A stretch of 64,000 bases of DNA from positions 124,001 to 188,000 of the forward strand of contig NZ_FOQA01000004.1 in assembly GCF_900113635.1 (NCBI RefSeq). Reading direction: 5' to 3'. A program made the translations under genes and the position numbers. The notes beneath the pieces were generated by a model. It made no database searches. It was not told where the DNA came from and saw nothing but the letters and a program-made list of their open reading frames with translations. Positions 63,777 to 64,000 of the stretch are shown here, in pieces. The DNA is from Tindallia magadiensis. Lineage in GTDB: Bacteria > Bacillota > Clostridia > Peptostreptococcales > Tindalliaceae. Every line of letters begins with the position of its first letter. The first letter of the stretch is position 1.

Positions 63777-63884
63777 GCTAAACCTCCCAGAAAATTGTTG
63801 TTATCTTTTTTCATCTTTCTGTAGCTTATCACGGCTCCTTATTTCTGACAAGACACCTCTGCTTTTGATTTCATTATGTGGATA

Positions 63885-63913
63885 TTGATATTTTCATGAG
63901 CTTATCGCATAAT
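63885..63913 (+). promoter_or_regulatory. Probable promoter of the purC gene
   Basis: TTGATA (63885-63890), 17 bases, CATAAT (63908-63913), about 30 bases before the start. The short leader leaves no room for a purine riboswitch. Confidence 0.6.
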
Positions 63914-63943
63914 AGAGTAAATAGCATCGAAAGGAGATTTTTA

Positions 63944-64000
63944 ATGGAACTGATGTATACCGGTAAAACAAAGAATGTCTACAAGCTTCCTGATGGAATG
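63944..64000 (+). CDS. purC: SAICAR synthetase, N-terminal fragment (runs off the window)
   Basis: Only 19 codons are visible. MELMYTGKTKNVYKLPDGM matches the PurC N-terminal pattern of a strand, GKTK nucleotide loop and VY. ATG has AAGGAG 8 bases upstream. The remainder and any pur operon lie beyond the right edge. Confidence 0.75.
   Translation, partial: MELMYTGKTKNVYKLPDGM

Noticed and set aside
1-64000. CRISPR arrays, tRNA/rRNA genes, insertion sequences, prophage or attachment sites
   Set aside because: No regular direct repeats, transposase or integrase frames, or tRNA-like cloverleaf with CCA were seen on reading; tRNAscan and repeat searches would be decisive.

Overview
The window reads as chromosomal DNA of a low-GC, anaerobic, amino-acid-fermenting Clostridia member. 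I would guess the Alkaliphilus/Tindallia/Natronincola neighbourhood, as an inference from gene content only. Supporting signs are an oxygen-independent heme route through siroheme, a UGA-encoded selenocysteine in MsrA, T-box and lysine-riboswitch leaders, a regulatory-subunit HisZ paired with short HisG, consensus sigma-A promoters, and many Na+- or TRAP-type amino-acid and organic-acid genes. There are no rRNA, tRNA, CRISPR, IS or phage features that I can support.

Layout. 1-3.5 kb: end of a YgiQ-type radical SAM gene, a selenoprotein MsrA, an M20 peptidase and a TetR regulator. 3.5-11 kb: a divergent tetrapyrrole locus. The minus-strand arm (sirC-hemC fusion, cobA-hemD fusion, hemB) makes siroheme precursors; the plus-strand arm (ahbC, ahbD, ahbA, ahbB) turns siroheme into heme. 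hemA and hemL are not in the window. 11-15.4 kb: a type II topoisomerase pair. 15.4-23.7 kb: single genes (acetamidase-like, hemolysin III, proC, two-domain c-di-GMP protein, cardiolipin synthase, PepV, an unknown membrane coiled-coil protein). 23.7-31.6 kb: a complete nine-gene histidine operon hisZGDCBHAF(IE) behind a clear promoter. 31.6-35.5 kb: a GalU and membrane glycosyltransferase cassette. 35.7-41.3 kb: cysK, sfsA, a chemoreceptor, ung, ilvE.

41.4-62.9 kb is almost wholly on the minus strand and is rich in amino-acid catabolism and transport: D-serine dehydratase, nitronate monooxygenase-like enzyme, a TAXI-TRAP transporter, a beta-keto acid cleavage enzyme with a class III aminotransferase, DUF3870, a tryptophan-T-box-controlled TrpB2, M20 and amidohydrolase-superfamily hydrolases, a Na+/alanine symporter, a foldase-like lipoprotein, a second c-di-GMP protein, and a GSAM-like aminotransferase behind a lysine riboswitch. 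The window ends with exoA and the start of purC.

Most notable points: (1) the lysine riboswitch before the GSAM-like gene has its P1 3' strand inside the terminator 5' arm, which predicts a lysine ON switch for an enzyme of unknown role; (2) MsrA is really a Sec-MsrA, and may carry a lipoprotein leader; (3) the sirC-hemC fusion hangs on an A9 run directly before a Shine-Dalgarno and GTG start, so it may be a slippage site or an indel; (4) a GC-rich structured element and a perfect 28-base palindrome lie upstream of the aminotransferase/BKACE pair.
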